Shown: positions 47,001 to 54,665, counted from the stretch's first letter. The stretch is 64,000 bases of DNA from Ktedonobacter racemifer DSM 44963 (GCF_000178855.1 NZ_ADVG01000001.1:2108001-2172000), one strand, 5' to 3'. Notes: generated by a model from the letters alone, not told the origin. A program made the numbers and translations.

Positions 47001-47646
47001 CAAGCCACGCCTGGAGCGCATGCTCCAGGAGGCGCGCCGCCTGCGCTATCTGCAACCTCGCGTGGTCTACGGCTATTATCCCTGCCAATCCAGCGGCAAT
47101 GATCTGATCGTCTACGAGCCTGGCGAGGTTGAGAGCGGCAAGCCCCTCTCGCAGTGGCGGGAGCTCACGCGTTTTAGCTTCCCACGCCAGCGCGAGCGCG
47201 AGCGCCTCTGCCTGGCCGACTACTTCGCCTCAGTAAAGAGTGGCAAGATCGATGTTGTACCGCTCCAGGTCGTGACCATGGGTCGCGCCGCCTCTGAGTA
47301 TATCGATCAGTTGCAGCAGGCAGGCAGCTATTCGGAGGGCTACTTCGTGCATGGTCTCGCCGTCGAGATGGCGGAGGGCCTGGCCGAGTACACCAATCGC
47401 CTGGTGCGCCATGAACTGGGACTGGAAGAGGATCGGGGCCGACGCTACAGCTGGGGCTATCCCGCCATCCCTGACCTGGTAGATCATGAGAAGCTCTTCA
47501 AAGTGCTGCCCGTCACCGAGAGCATCGGCATCAACCTTACAGAGGCCCATCAGCTCGTACCCGAGCAGTCGACCGCGGCGATCATCGTACATCACCAGCA
47601 GTCGTCCTACTTCTCGGTACGCGCCAACGAGGCCGCGCTGGTCTAA
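44062..47646 (+). CDS. metH: Cobalamin-dependent methionine synthase
   Basis: 1194 residues with all modules in order. Homocysteine-binding domain (RPLIFDGAMGSNIQ; zinc cysteines in GLNCSTGP and GGCCGSSHEH). Pterin (methyl-folate) domain (about 340-600, GERVNAQGSKKAKQAL). Cap plus B12-binding domain with the cobalt-ligand histidine in GDVHDIGKN (about residue 756). C-terminal AdoMet activation domain (RRYSWGYPAIPDL, YFSVR). A Gln/Pro/Ser-rich linker of about 50 residues joins the last two. The open frame begins at TTG 44056; I use ATG 44062. It can be reactivated by SAM and methylates homocysteine from 5-methyl-THF. Confidence 0.97.
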   Translation: MSQFLSALARRPLIFDGAMGSNIQLYQLTAEDYGGQQTEGCNEYLVLTKPQVIEEIHTGFFEAGCDVIETDSFTASRLKLDEYQIGHLTYEVNFEAARLARRLADRYSTASQPRFVAGSVGPTGMLPSSDDPMLSNITYQQLAAIFHEQAIPLLKGGVDVLLIETSQDILEVRAAITGLRRAMQEVGRRVPIQAQVSLDTSGRMLLGTDIAAVTTTLTALRVDIIGLNCSTGPEYMREPVRYLSENCRLPISTIPNAGIPLNVNGQAVYPLEPEPMAQAMREFIEEFGVNIVGGCCGSSHEHLQAIVRACRPVTRKPRPQADQNIEHKDFKQIMPPLVSSAIRSVEMQQDPAPLLIGERVNAQGSKKAKQALLKDDYDTLLGIGREQVEGGAHVLDVQVAVTERTDEPEQMHKIVKKLSMGIEAPLVIDSTEADVIQAALEIYPGRVIINSINMENGRQRIEKVVPLALEHGSALVALTIDEEGMAKSIERKVEIARKIYDICVNEYDLSPNALIFDPLTFTITTGQEELQTAGIDTLEGIRRIKSELPGVMTVLGVSNVSFGLKPHARAVLNSVFLYHAIKAGLDMAIVNPTHIKPYAEIDTEQRQLAEDLIFNRTEALPRFIEYFESHGPQKNEGEAKVDPTEGMNTAERIHWQILHRRKEGIEPLIDAIIQERTEASDTPISEAAVEVLNTVLLPAMKDVGDRFGAGELILPFVLQSAEVMKKSVAHLENYLEKKEGYTKGKVVLATVFGDVHDIGKNLVNTILTNNGYTVYDLGKQVPLNTIIDKAIEVNADAIGLSALLVSTSKQMPLCVKELHKRGYSFPVIIGGAAINRSFGRRILFVDEQNAEAAPLPYAPGVFYARDAFEGLDIMDRLTSVPEQRSTFVEKIQQEALNERQRKARGQEETANSQSQVDTRPSTSIQPARSLPTPPFWGPRVLDRIGLEDVAECMDFKTLYRLHWGGKTHGEEFERLVERDFKPRLERMLQEARRLRYLQPRVVYGYYPCQSSGNDLIVYEPGEVESGKPLSQWRELTRFSFPRQRERERLCLADYFASVKSGKIDVVPLQVVTMGRAASEYIDQLQQAGSYSEGYFVHGLAVEMAEGLAEYTNRLVRHELGLEEDRGRRYSWGYPAIPDLVDHEKLFKVLPVTESIGINLTEAHQLVPEQSTAAIIVHHQQSSYFSVRANEAALV

Positions 47647-47674
47647 TCTACAAAAATCTCCTCAAAACAAGTTG

Positions 47675-47721
47675 ATAGGGTGTAGTATCACAAAATTTTG
47701 TGAACTACACCCTATTTTTTT
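47675..47721 (+). terminator. Intrinsic terminator of metH
   Basis: ATAGGGTGTAGT (47675-47686) pairs with ACTACACCCTAT, with the palindrome TCACAAAATTTTGTGA between them. The stem is followed by TTTTTTT. Confidence 0.93.
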
Positions 47722-47811
47722 ATGCTCGATTAGCATACAATATGAGCGGCATACATCAATTGCATTAAAATTCACCATTTATATTTGCAATTTAGAAACG
47801 AGGTTTATTCT

Positions 47812-48660
47812 ATGCGTCGCTCGCAGTTCTCGCTTCTCCTTATCCTATCTGGACTCGTTCTGGCTATAGGTGGCCTGATTTATGGCACACGTTCTCACGA
47901 CGTGGGCTATCAGTCCAGCAAACAGGGAACACTTCAGCACGCTATTTATCAGAGCGATCCCACTACTCCCAACAGTAGCAGCTCAGGCACTGAATATCTT
48001 CAGTTGAGCAATGACCCCAAAATTTATGTCGTGAATGTGGCCGATATCGTTACTGCCAATAAGCTCAACGCGCTCTCTACACACTACTATATCTTTCGTT
48101 ACGATTCCGATACGGCCCAACCTATTAACGTCACCGGAAAGGATACAGCAACCTACTCTTCCAATTACACGCTCGTTGGGACTGGTTACAAGGCGGTAGA
48201 AATCATCGGCTATGATAGTAGCAATCAGCCAGTAAATATCCTGACCAATACATTCCTGCAAAAACCACGGGGACGTTATGAAAACGACTGGCTCCTTGGT
48301 AGTGGCCTGGCCATGCTTGGCGTCATCTTGCTATTCACTAGCCTCTTCACCCGGCGCGGCACACAGACCCCTGACGCGCCATCACACATCGTCGTTCAGC
48401 CTGGACAGGTACTACCCACTCCTGGCCAGACGCCACACCCTGGTCCATATAACCAGTATCAGTTACAAACCACCTATCCCGCCACCTCTAATCAATCCGG
48501 CCAGCCTGGAGCCCCAACATCCATGAGCGCCTCCCCCCCCTATCCTTCTGGCAAACATCCACCACAAGCCACCAATCAGAATGAACCGTCCACACCCAGT
48601 ACGCATCGACACTCAATCCCGATCTCGACGCCACACAGATCAGCAAACCCAGGGAAATAG
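47812..48660 (+). CDS. Membrane protein of unknown function, proline-rich C-terminus
   Basis: 282 residues from ATG 47812 with GAGG upstream. A signal-anchor helix is at about 6-24 (SLLLILSGLVLAIGGLIYG). An extracellular domain of about 130 residues rich in Ser, Thr and Asn follows, then a second helix near 165-182 (LLGSGLAMLGVILLFTSLF) with RRG behind it. A cytosolic Pro/Thr/His/Gln-rich tail completes the protein. No known domain was recognised. Probably a small sensor or surface protein by layout only. Confidence 0.65.
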   Translation: MRRSQFSLLLILSGLVLAIGGLIYGTRSHDVGYQSSKQGTLQHAIYQSDPTTPNSSSSGTEYLQLSNDPKIYVVNVADIVTANKLNALSTHYYIFRYDSDTAQPINVTGKDTATYSSNYTLVGTGYKAVEIIGYDSSNQPVNILTNTFLQKPRGRYENDWLLGSGLAMLGVILLFTSLFTRRGTQTPDAPSHIVVQPGQVLPTPGQTPHPGPYNQYQLQTTYPATSNQSGQPGAPTSMSASPPYPSGKHPPQATNQNEPSTPSTHRHSIPISTPHRSANPGK

Positions 48661-48801
48661 ACGAATAGGGGCGACGCGTGCTTCAGCAGCGTCGCCAACT
48701 CCTGGCACACGTGCAAAAAACTCGCCTATCACCTATAATCTATGGTTGGAAAAACTATCCGCCTGTATTTATCTTGCAGAAAGAGAAGAGGCCAATTACT
48801 C

Positions 48802-49284
48802 ATGCCCTGGCTATTTATCCTGATTATTGTCGTCGTCTTACTCATCGTTATCGCCATCCTCGCCCTCTCTGGGCTCTCGTATATCGAGCGCCAGGAGATG
48901 TACTGGCTTTCACAGAACGGCACCCTTGTTCAGGCGCGCATACATACCCTTTACCCGCTACAACCCGCCGCGTCGCAGAGAGCACAAAATGAGGCAGAAG
49001 AAGAGCTGAGCGGTGCGCCCGAATCACCAGATGCTCCAGAGACGCTCGCTAGCGATGCTCCACCTACTCCCATCATGCGCCAGATCATCGTCGCGGAGTG
49101 GACTGATCCTCTGACCGAGAAGACCTATATCTTCCGCAGTCATCCTCTCGACCAGCCCCCCGCGCCCTACCAGGAGAATGATTTCGTCTCTGTGCGCATC
49201 GACCCGGTTCGTCCACAGCGCTATACCTTCGAAGCTGAGTTGAACACATACCTGCAAAAACACTCATTTCGCCCCAGGGATTAG
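48802..49284 (+). CDS. DUF3592-like single-helix membrane protein
   Basis: 160 residues from ATG 48802 (GAAGAGG upstream). An N-terminal helix (LFILIIVVVLLIVIAILAL) is followed by a soluble part with the DUF3592-like pattern VAEWTDPLTEKTYIFRSHP...FVSVRIDPVRPQRYTF. An acidic/Pro/Ala insertion lies at about 70-105. Function unknown. It lies between the previous membrane protein and the carotenoid oxygenase on the same strand. Confidence 0.68.
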   Translation: MPWLFILIIVVVLLIVIAILALSGLSYIERQEMYWLSQNGTLVQARIHTLYPLQPAASQRAQNEAEEELSGAPESPDAPETLASDAPPTPIMRQIIVAEWTDPLTEKTYIFRSHPLDQPPAPYQENDFVSVRIDPVRPQRYTFEAELNTYLQKHSFRPRD

Positions 49285-49361
49285 CATAGATAGAGAGACC
49301 CCATCTACATGTCTCTCAGGCTAGCGCTCTCCTCGCGACAAGAAAGGATGTTGATCAGCGT

Positions 49362-50780
49362 ATGGAACATACATTTCGCCTTGGTTATCAGTCCCTCAAT
49401 GAAGAGACCGTTCTCGATCAACTTCCGGTTCGGGGACACCTCCCCTCTTGGCTCCGCGGTACCCTCTTGCGCAACGGGCCGGCGAAATTCGAGGTGGGGA
49501 AAGATCAATTCCGCCACTGGTTCGATGGCTTCGCTATGCTGCATCGCTTCTCGTTTCAGGATGGCAAAGTCTCCTACGCGAATAAGTTCTTGCAAAGCGA
49601 TGTCTATAAGACATCCATAGAGGAGGGACGCATCACCTTTAGTATGTTTGCCACTGATCCCTGCAAAGCAATCTTTAAAGGCTCAATGACCGCCTCCGTC
49701 AATGCCAATGTCAGTATCAACAAGATCGCCGACGAGTTTGCTGCCCTAACCGAGACGCCGCTCCCCATCGCCTTCAACCCCGAAACGCTCGATACGCTGG
49801 GCGTTATCTACTTTGAAGATGATCTCAAGGGCCATCATGGCTGCGCTCACCCTCACTACGACTTCGCGCAGCAAGCCACCATTAGCTATATGACCGAATT
49901 CTTTATGCCCAGCCAGTTCCGTGTCTTTGGCCTGCCCAGGGGTTCGAAGAGGCGCTACGAGATCGGCTCCTATCCCGTTATGGAACCAGCCTATATCCAT
50001 AGCTTTGGCATGACCGAGAATTACGTGGTTATTGCGGAATTTCCCTATCGCGTCAATCCGCTGGAGGTGTTAAGTAGTGGTAAGCCCTTTATCGAGAACT
50101 ATAAGTGGCGGCCCGAGGAGGGAACACAATTTATCGTGATGAGCAAGCGTGACGGCAGCATTGTGGGACGCTATCATACCGAGGCATTCTTCACCTTCCA
50201 TCATGTGAATGCCTTTGAGCAGGGTAATGAGGTGCTCGTCGATCTCTCAGCCTATCCCGATCCAGGCAATATCAATGCGCTCTACCTCGATCATCTGCGT
50301 AGCTTTGGGCTTGGCTCTGAAGTCGATAAGAATGGTAGTGGCGAGCTGCGCCGTTATCACATTCCTCTACGCGGGGAGAGCGCCAGCTACGAGGTACTGA
50401 CGCCGCACCCGCTTGAGCTTCCTACGATCAACTATCACCAGTACAATACTCATGACTACGACGTGGCCTATGGAGTAAGCATCAATAAAGAGCAGCCAGA
50501 TGTCTTTACCAATCGCCTGCTACGTGTCGACCTCAAAGAGCGCACAGCCCACATCTGGGAGGAGAGCGGTTGCTATCCCGGCGAACCCGTCTTTACACCT
50601 ACTCCCGATGCGCGAGCCGAAGACGATGGAGTCATCCTCTCAGTCGTTCTCAACGCCCACAAGGGCAATTCATTCTTACTCGTCCTGGACGCGCATACCT
50701 TTGAAGAGATCGCGCGCGCAGAGGTCCCTCATCATATCCCCTACGGCTTCCACGGCCAGTTCTATACCCACCTGGCCTGA
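49362..50780 (+). CDS. Carotenoid oxygenase family protein
   Basis: 472 residues. The four iron-ligand histidines of the beta-propeller are visible in HPHYDF (about residue 164), IHSFGMT, FHHVNAF and, near the C-terminus, FHGQFY. GTLLRNGPAKFEVG and DGFAMLHRFSF at the N-terminus are family-typical. It cleaves carotenoid-like polyenes to apocarotenals with O2, or isomerises retinoids (family knowledge); the substrate is not deducible. No other carotenoid gene is in the window. AAAGGATG lies upstream of the ATG. Confidence 0.92.
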   Translation: MEHTFRLGYQSLNEETVLDQLPVRGHLPSWLRGTLLRNGPAKFEVGKDQFRHWFDGFAMLHRFSFQDGKVSYANKFLQSDVYKTSIEEGRITFSMFATDPCKAIFKGSMTASVNANVSINKIADEFAALTETPLPIAFNPETLDTLGVIYFEDDLKGHHGCAHPHYDFAQQATISYMTEFFMPSQFRVFGLPRGSKRRYEIGSYPVMEPAYIHSFGMTENYVVIAEFPYRVNPLEVLSSGKPFIENYKWRPEEGTQFIVMSKRDGSIVGRYHTEAFFTFHHVNAFEQGNEVLVDLSAYPDPGNINALYLDHLRSFGLGSEVDKNGSGELRRYHIPLRGESASYEVLTPHPLELPTINYHQYNTHDYDVAYGVSINKEQPDVFTNRLLRVDLKERTAHIWEESGCYPGEPVFTPTPDARAEDDGVILSVVLNAHKGNSFLLVLDAHTFEEIARAEVPHHIPYGFHGQFYTHLA

Positions 50781-50784
50781 TCGC

Positions 50785-50873
50785 GCTCTCGCGCCTATGG
50801 CGCTCGTTCTGTTAAGGAGTGTGATATGCCCTGGCAGCCTGCGGCTGCCAGGGCATATCACACTCCTTAACAG
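50785..50873 (+). repeat. Hairpin element copy 8, perfect 31-bp arms
   Basis: A variant module, GCTCTCGCGCCTATGGCGCT, starts at 50785. Arms at 50809-50839 and 50843-50873 are perfect over 31 bp with a TGC loop. Convergent gap between the carotenoid oxygenase and tnpB. Its stem is close in sequence to the decayed copy 9. Confidence 0.95.
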
Positions 50874-50924
50874 GAAATGTACCCTGCTACCTTTCTCATA
50901 CTCGAACGTGTGTAAACACCCTCG

Positions 50925-51110
50925 AGCGGTCAGTTCTTCCTGCTTCATCGTCGATAGCCAGCGCACGGGAACCTTTGGATCGGCCCTCCCGTTTCGGTCT
51001 CACATCAACTCCCCAGGCATTTTACGTCCGGCGGTAGCCACTCTCCAGGACGGCCAGCTTTACGCGTGAAGCTGGCGAAGCTGTTGTGTTGCGAACCACA
51101 GCAAATTCAA
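50925..51110 (-). ncRNA. Candidate omega RNA region of the intact tnpB
   Basis: Reads from the last codons of tnpB into downstream sequence (minus strand). Includes GCCGGACGTAAAATGCCTGG and a terminal ...GATGAAGCAGGAAG, which look like the 3' end of IS607 TnpB elements where the guide-RNA scaffold lies. Structure and exact end are not resolved; the guide would be the DNA beyond the element end. Confidence 0.4.
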
Positions 51111-52355
51111 GGCGGCATTGAGATCCCGGTCGATCACCAGCCCACAGGCCACGCACTCATAGGTGCGGTGTTTGAGCGGCATGCGTTTTTTGACCTGCCC
51201 ACAGCACGAACAGCGTTTGGTCGAAGGGAACCAGCGCGAGGCGATGAAGAGCTCTCCCCCGGCGTTGGCCACTTTGGTCTTGAGGAACTGCAACAGTTGC
51301 CCCATCGCTGCATCGGCCACGGCACGCGAGAGCTTCCGGTTGGCCATCATCCCCAGGATGTTGAGGTCTTCGATGCCGATGGCCCCACAGGTGCGCGCCA
51401 GTTCGGTCGTGAACTTGTGCTGGACATCCCGCCGAATGTTGGCGATCTGCTGATGCTTGCGTGCGACCTTGAGTCGTTGCTTCTCGTAATTCTTACTGAA
51501 CACGGTTCGCCTGGTTTGCGGGTCTTTCGTCTTCTCTTTTTTACTGAGTTGGCGTTGCAGCTTGCCGAGTTTCTTGAGATGGAGCGCTAATGGCCTTTGG
51601 TTCTCAAGCCTGCGCCCATCGCTCACCACAGCAGCGTGCTTTACGCCCACATCCACCCCCACCACTGCTTCGGGCGTTGTGGGGCGCTCCCGTGTGATGT
51701 CCCCTTGGATGGAGACGTACCAGTGCCCCGCTTCACAGCAGACCGTCGCCCCCAGGATCTTGACCCGTTCGCACACGACGTGCTTGCGCTGGTTGCGCTT
51801 CTTCGTGGGAGTGGTGGCTTTCCCCTTTTCGACGAAGCGCAGTTTTTCGGCGAGGTTCACCGTTCCCAGTCTGCGTAAGAGCTTGCCTCGGTCCTTCTTC
51901 GTTTGGCGCTGATCGAGGATGAAGCGGCCAAGTCCGGGAATCGAGATCCAATGGCTTCCCAAGGTGAATTTATCGTTGGAGAGATAAAACGACTCGTGCG
52001 ACTTCCCCTTTTTCTTGTACTGCGGGTAGTTCGCTCGGCCCGCAAAGAAGTTGTCATAGGCGTTTTTGAGGTCATCGAACGCACCCTCCACCACACACTT
52101 CGTCACGTGATAGGTCCACGGATACTCCTGCTCCCGGATCTGGTTGAATTGCTTCTTGAGTGCGAGGGCATGTGGCGGTTTGAGCACGCGCTGCTCTTGG
52201 GGAACGGTTTCCTGCTCAGCTGTATACGCCTGATACTGCTTCTCCCACTGCTCCCGTCCCCAGTTGTAGATAAAGCGCCTCGTGCCACAGGCTCGTTTGA
52301 GATACTCCACCTGTTCAGGGGTGGGGTTCATCCGGATCTTGTGCGCGGTTTTCAT
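51060..52355 (-). CDS. tnpB: Intact TnpB RNA-guided nuclease (IS607-associated)
   Basis: 431 residues from ATG 52355 (the frame opens at 52418). N-terminal helical domain (RMNPTPEQVEYLKRACGTRRFIYNW), then a RuvC domain with all three acids: D235 in VVGVDVGVKH, E329 in AIGIEDLN and D411 in VIDRDLNAAL. A zinc ribbon is C382-x2-C385...C401-x2-C404. Nothing is missing, so the protein is predicted to be active as a nuclease if its omega RNA is made. In nature such proteins cut the target left empty by transposon excision. It belongs to an element whose tnpA is broken. Confidence 0.93.
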   Translation of the reverse strand: MKTAHKIRMNPTPEQVEYLKRACGTRRFIYNWGREQWEKQYQAYTAEQETVPQEQRVLKPPHALALKKQFNQIREQEYPWTYHVTKCVVEGAFDDLKNAYDNFFAGRANYPQYKKKGKSHESFYLSNDKFTLGSHWISIPGLGRFILDQRQTKKDRGKLLRRLGTVNLAEKLRFVEKGKATTPTKKRNQRKHVVCERVKILGATVCCEAGHWYVSIQGDITRERPTTPEAVVGVDVGVKHAAVVSDGRRLENQRPLALHLKKLGKLQRQLSKKEKTKDPQTRRTVFSKNYEKQRLKVARKHQQIANIRRDVQHKFTTELARTCGAIGIEDLNILGMMANRKLSRAVADAAMGQLLQFLKTKVANAGGELFIASRWFPSTKRCSCCGQVKKRMPLKHRTYECVACGLVIDRDLNAALNLLWFATQQLRQLHA

Positions 52356-52429
52356 CCTTGAGCGCCTTTTCTCCCGCTTTGCGGGAATTCCAGTTGAGCA
52401 GGACTCAACACCCGGCAAGTGGCGATCGT

Positions 52430-52603
52430 TCAGCGAGCGGCTGGCAGCTTCGGAAGGTTGAGCGCCATGGTCAGATCGACCTCATGAGAGGAGCGACGCC
52501 CAGAAAGCGTTCCTTTGGCTTTGAGCCTGCTTTCTCGGTCCCAGCGCTGCACTGTTTTCACGCTGACATCCACCTGCTTGGCAAACGGTACGACTGCGTA
52601 TAT
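52430..52603 (-). pseudogene. Remnant of IS607-family TnpA serine recombinase (N-terminal helix-turn-helix only)
   Basis: Minus-strand frame from 52603 to the stop at 52430, about 57 residues. It reads VPFAKQVDVSVKTVQRWDRE then SRLKAKGTLSGRR, the MerR-like DNA-binding head of IS607 TnpA (VSVKTLQRWDREGKLKA type). The recombinase domain is gone; the tail is unrelated. The first codon after an upstream stop is ATA, where an ATG would be expected, so translation is doubtful. A promoter remains at 52610-52639. Confidence 0.75.
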
Positions 52604-52609
52604 CTACTT

Positions 52610-52639
52610 ATTCTCACTTACTTTCGCACACGTTGTCAA
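52610..52639 (-). promoter_or_regulatory. Putative promoter of the IS607-type element
   Basis: Minus strand TTGACA (52634-52639) and GAGAAT (52610-52615) with an 18-base spacer, just upstream of the tnpA remnant; it may still transcribe tnpB. Confidence 0.45.
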
Positions 52640-52725
52640 TACCTAGTATGTATCTCCTCTTTTTGTGGCACTTATACTGAAAGCACAAGCGACCAGGAAA
52701 GCGACAAGGAAAGGAGCATTCTCCC

Positions 52726-53184
52726 ATGCTGAACCTGCTCACCTACGCACGCCAGCGCATTAACCCTAAACTGGCAATTGGTATTGGCGTTGGCCTGGTC
52801 CCCATCTTACTATTCATTGTTGGACAAAATGCATTTGCCATCGCTATGCATACCTCTAGCCTGCTAAGCCCTAATACCACGCTGGGCTTTTTTGGCCTGA
52901 GTCTGGAGTTTCTGACAATCCTCTCCTATGCCTTTCTCTATCTCGCGATGCTCCTTATGCTCATCTTCCCTCAGCTCCGCATGTATTGCTATGGCCTGGC
53001 CATCTCGCTACTCCTCGTGCCAGCCCTCTCCCTCTACTACTTTGGCTCAATCGGCGCCTGGTGTGGCGCACCCATCGCGGTTGTAGCCCTGGTCTTCATC
53101 GCACAGCTCATTCAGAGCCAGCGTCAGCGACAAGCTGCCAGCCTGAGTGTGCTCTCCAACGACGAGCTTGATCCTCAGGCTTAA
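52726..53184 (+). CDS. Four-helix membrane protein, function unknown
   Basis: 152 residues with AAAGGAG 9 bases before the ATG. Hydrophobic segments at about 15-37, 47-68, 74-93 and 100-122 leave short loops; the tail is Gln/Arg-rich then acidic (LSNDELDPQA). I do not recognise a family. It begins about 85 bases beyond the right side of the IS607-type element, and a decayed hairpin element follows it. Confidence 0.6.
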   Translation: MLNLLTYARQRINPKLAIGIGVGLVPILLFIVGQNAFAIAMHTSSLLSPNTTLGFFGLSLEFLTILSYAFLYLAMLLMLIFPQLRMYCYGLAISLLLVPALSLYYFGSIGAWCGAPIAVVALVFIAQLIQSQRQRQAASLSVLSNDELDPQA

Positions 53185-53191
53185 CATAACC

Positions 53192-53275
53192 CCTCGCGCC
53201 TGCGGCGCTCGCCCTAATGAGTAGTGTGATATATCCTGATAGTCTGCGGTTGGCAAGACACACCACACTACTCAT
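53192..53275 (+). repeat. Hairpin element copy 9, decayed
   Basis: Intact module CCTCGCGCCTGCGGCGCTCG from 53192. Only the outer arms pair (ATGAGTAGTGTG 53217-53228 / CACACTACTCAT 53264-53275). The inner part aligns with copy 8 by substitution, mostly transitions, but no longer pairs. It is therefore a divergent relative of copy 8 losing its hairpin. Confidence 0.85.
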
Positions 53276-53375
53276 CAAGAACCTGAAAATGAGCCTACTT
53301 ATAGACGAATATGGTATTCTTATATTGACGCGTTCTATTATCATTTGGTTTGTTTTGCATGAGAGGCAGGAAACC

Positions 53376-53972
53376 ATGACTACATTTGAGAGCTCGTCTG
53401 TCTTGACACCTGCTGATTGGATATCGGGTCCGCGCCAGGGGCAATGGACGTATGCGGAGTATGCAACTTTGCCAGATGATGGGCAGCGTTATGAAATCAT
53501 GGATGGTGTATTGCTTATGGCGCCGTCTCCAACTCCATCACATCAAACTGTTGTCAAGTGGCTTACGTTCTATCTCACTCAATGTGTGGATCTCGCTGGT
53601 TTAGGAACAGTTTTTACTGCCCCCCTGGATATTGAGCTGGCTCCCAATAGAGTTGTTCAACCTGATGTTTTTGTTTTACGAAGTGAGAATTTGGGCATGG
53701 TGACGCCAAACCGCGTGGTCGGCGCTCCCGACCTGGTTATTGAGGTCACTTCCCCTGGTACGGCTGCATATGATCGTTTGAAAAAACTTGACGCCTATGC
53801 GCAGGCGGGAATATCAGAATACTGGATTATCAGTCCAGAGATGCATACCATAGAGGTCTTGGCGCTCTATACAGATAGATATCACTCTCATGGCATCTTT
53901 ATGGATCATGATACCTTGCCGTCTCAGTTATTACCAACCTTGTCTGTGACGGTAGGACAATTTTTCGTGTAA
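53376..53972 (+). CDS. Uma2 family (DUF820) restriction-endonuclease-fold protein
   Basis: 198 residues from ATG 53376 (AGAGGCAGG upstream). The fold core is visible: YEIMDGVLLMAPSPTPSH, VVQPDVFVL and GAPDLVIEVTSPGTAAYDRLKK, which supply the Asp-Glu-x-Lys nuclease residues. The family is widespread in Chloroflexota and Cyanobacteria; its role is unknown. The longer frame from 53217 would begin inside hairpin element 9 and is rejected. Confidence 0.88.
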   Translation: MTTFESSSVLTPADWISGPRQGQWTYAEYATLPDDGQRYEIMDGVLLMAPSPTPSHQTVVKWLTFYLTQCVDLAGLGTVFTAPLDIELAPNRVVQPDVFVLRSENLGMVTPNRVVGAPDLVIEVTSPGTAAYDRLKKLDAYAQAGISEYWIISPEMHTIEVLALYTDRYHSHGIFMDHDTLPSQLLPTLSVTVGQFFV

Positions 53973-54038
53973 GTTAGCGAATACTCGGGTGTTGTCACGT
54001 CTCCTAAGTCGTAAACAAACAGAGAGGAGATTTGTTAC

Positions 54039-54242
54039 ATGTCTCGTACCAGGTCCTGGCTCGCTCGCTGGCTCAACAATTGGTATATCAGCTCCCTTGC
54101 CTGGTCAGTTGTTGCGTTGGGCTGGTTTGTGCTCTTTCTCCTCGACTATCACGTGTCTCATATTATTACTGGCGTCGCCTCGCTGGTTGTCGCAATCATG
54201 TTCTTTCTGCTGGCACGCCAGCGCGCGCAGGCAGGCCGCTAG
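54039..54242 (+). CDS. Small two-helix membrane protein, function unknown
   Basis: 67 residues. GAGGAG lies 10 bases before ATG. Helices at about 18-36 and 41-58 with a His-containing turn between them (DYHVSH) and a basic tail (RQRAQAGR). It has the same size and layout as the small protein at 16120 but no obvious sequence similarity. No family recognised. Confidence 0.6.
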   Translation: MSRTRSWLARWLNNWYISSLAWSVVALGWFVLFLLDYHVSHIITGVASLVVAIMFFLLARQRAQAGR

Positions 54243-54665
54243 CTACCACCCTTTATGCTATACAGTCCTGTGCCGATATGATATACTACACGCATATAGA
54301 ACCATCATGACCTGGAGTTTTTCATCGTGTACGCATATACGCAGCAGCGCCAACAAATTCATTCTTGCGCCTGTCGCTGCGTTCACGGAGGCCGCCCTTC
54401 ATTCTGTAGCTCAGCCCTCCGTGGACGTAATGACGTGCTGCCTCTCTGTGTAATGCATTGACCAGCAAGAACACTCTCTAGAGCCTTTCTCTCCGCACGT
54501 CTCCGCCTGAGCTACTCCTCTCACTTCCCGTTTTCGCAATCTTTTATGCGCGTTTGCATATGCTTGCCAGCAATAGTAATCTGCCATAGGACCCGCTAGC
54601 ATAGAGGCAAAGCATCTGGTAAACTATATACCGCCCATACACGCAAGAGGAGGACCATAAAGCTC
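54243..54665. other. Long non-coding leader before cysS
   Basis: About 420 bases. Contains an extended -10 (54279-54287) and two hairpins: ACGCAGC/GCTGCGT (54339-54345/54376-54382) and ACGGAGG/CCTCCGT (54385-54391/54416-54422). A classic T-box sequence was not found. Confidence 0.5.
54279..54287 (+). promoter_or_regulatory. Extended -10 promoter of cysS
   Basis: TGA-TATACT at 54279-54287. It gives a transcript leader of about 370 bases carrying two hairpins before the cysS ATG at 54666. Confidence 0.45.

Larger units (their letters stand above)
50900..52640 (-). mobile_element. IS607-type element with TnpB and a tnpA stump; ends approximate
   Basis: It contains tnpB (51060-52355) and, upstream in the same direction, a remnant of an IS607 serine recombinase tnpA (52430-52603). 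Sequence downstream of tnpB has the conserved IS607-type 3' end. Both margins show a similar motif (CGA-GTA-TGAGAA type, near 50897 and 52612), but exact ends and target site cannot be fixed by eye. It lies between a hairpin element and a small membrane protein gene. Confidence 0.7.

Noticed and set aside
53217..53375. N-terminal extension of the Uma2 protein
   Set aside because: It would begin inside hairpin element 9; ATG 53376 has a ribosome binding site.
54411..54602. Minus-strand frame in the cysS leader
   Set aside because: No ribosome binding site or family; Cys/Arg-rich composition without a plausible fold.
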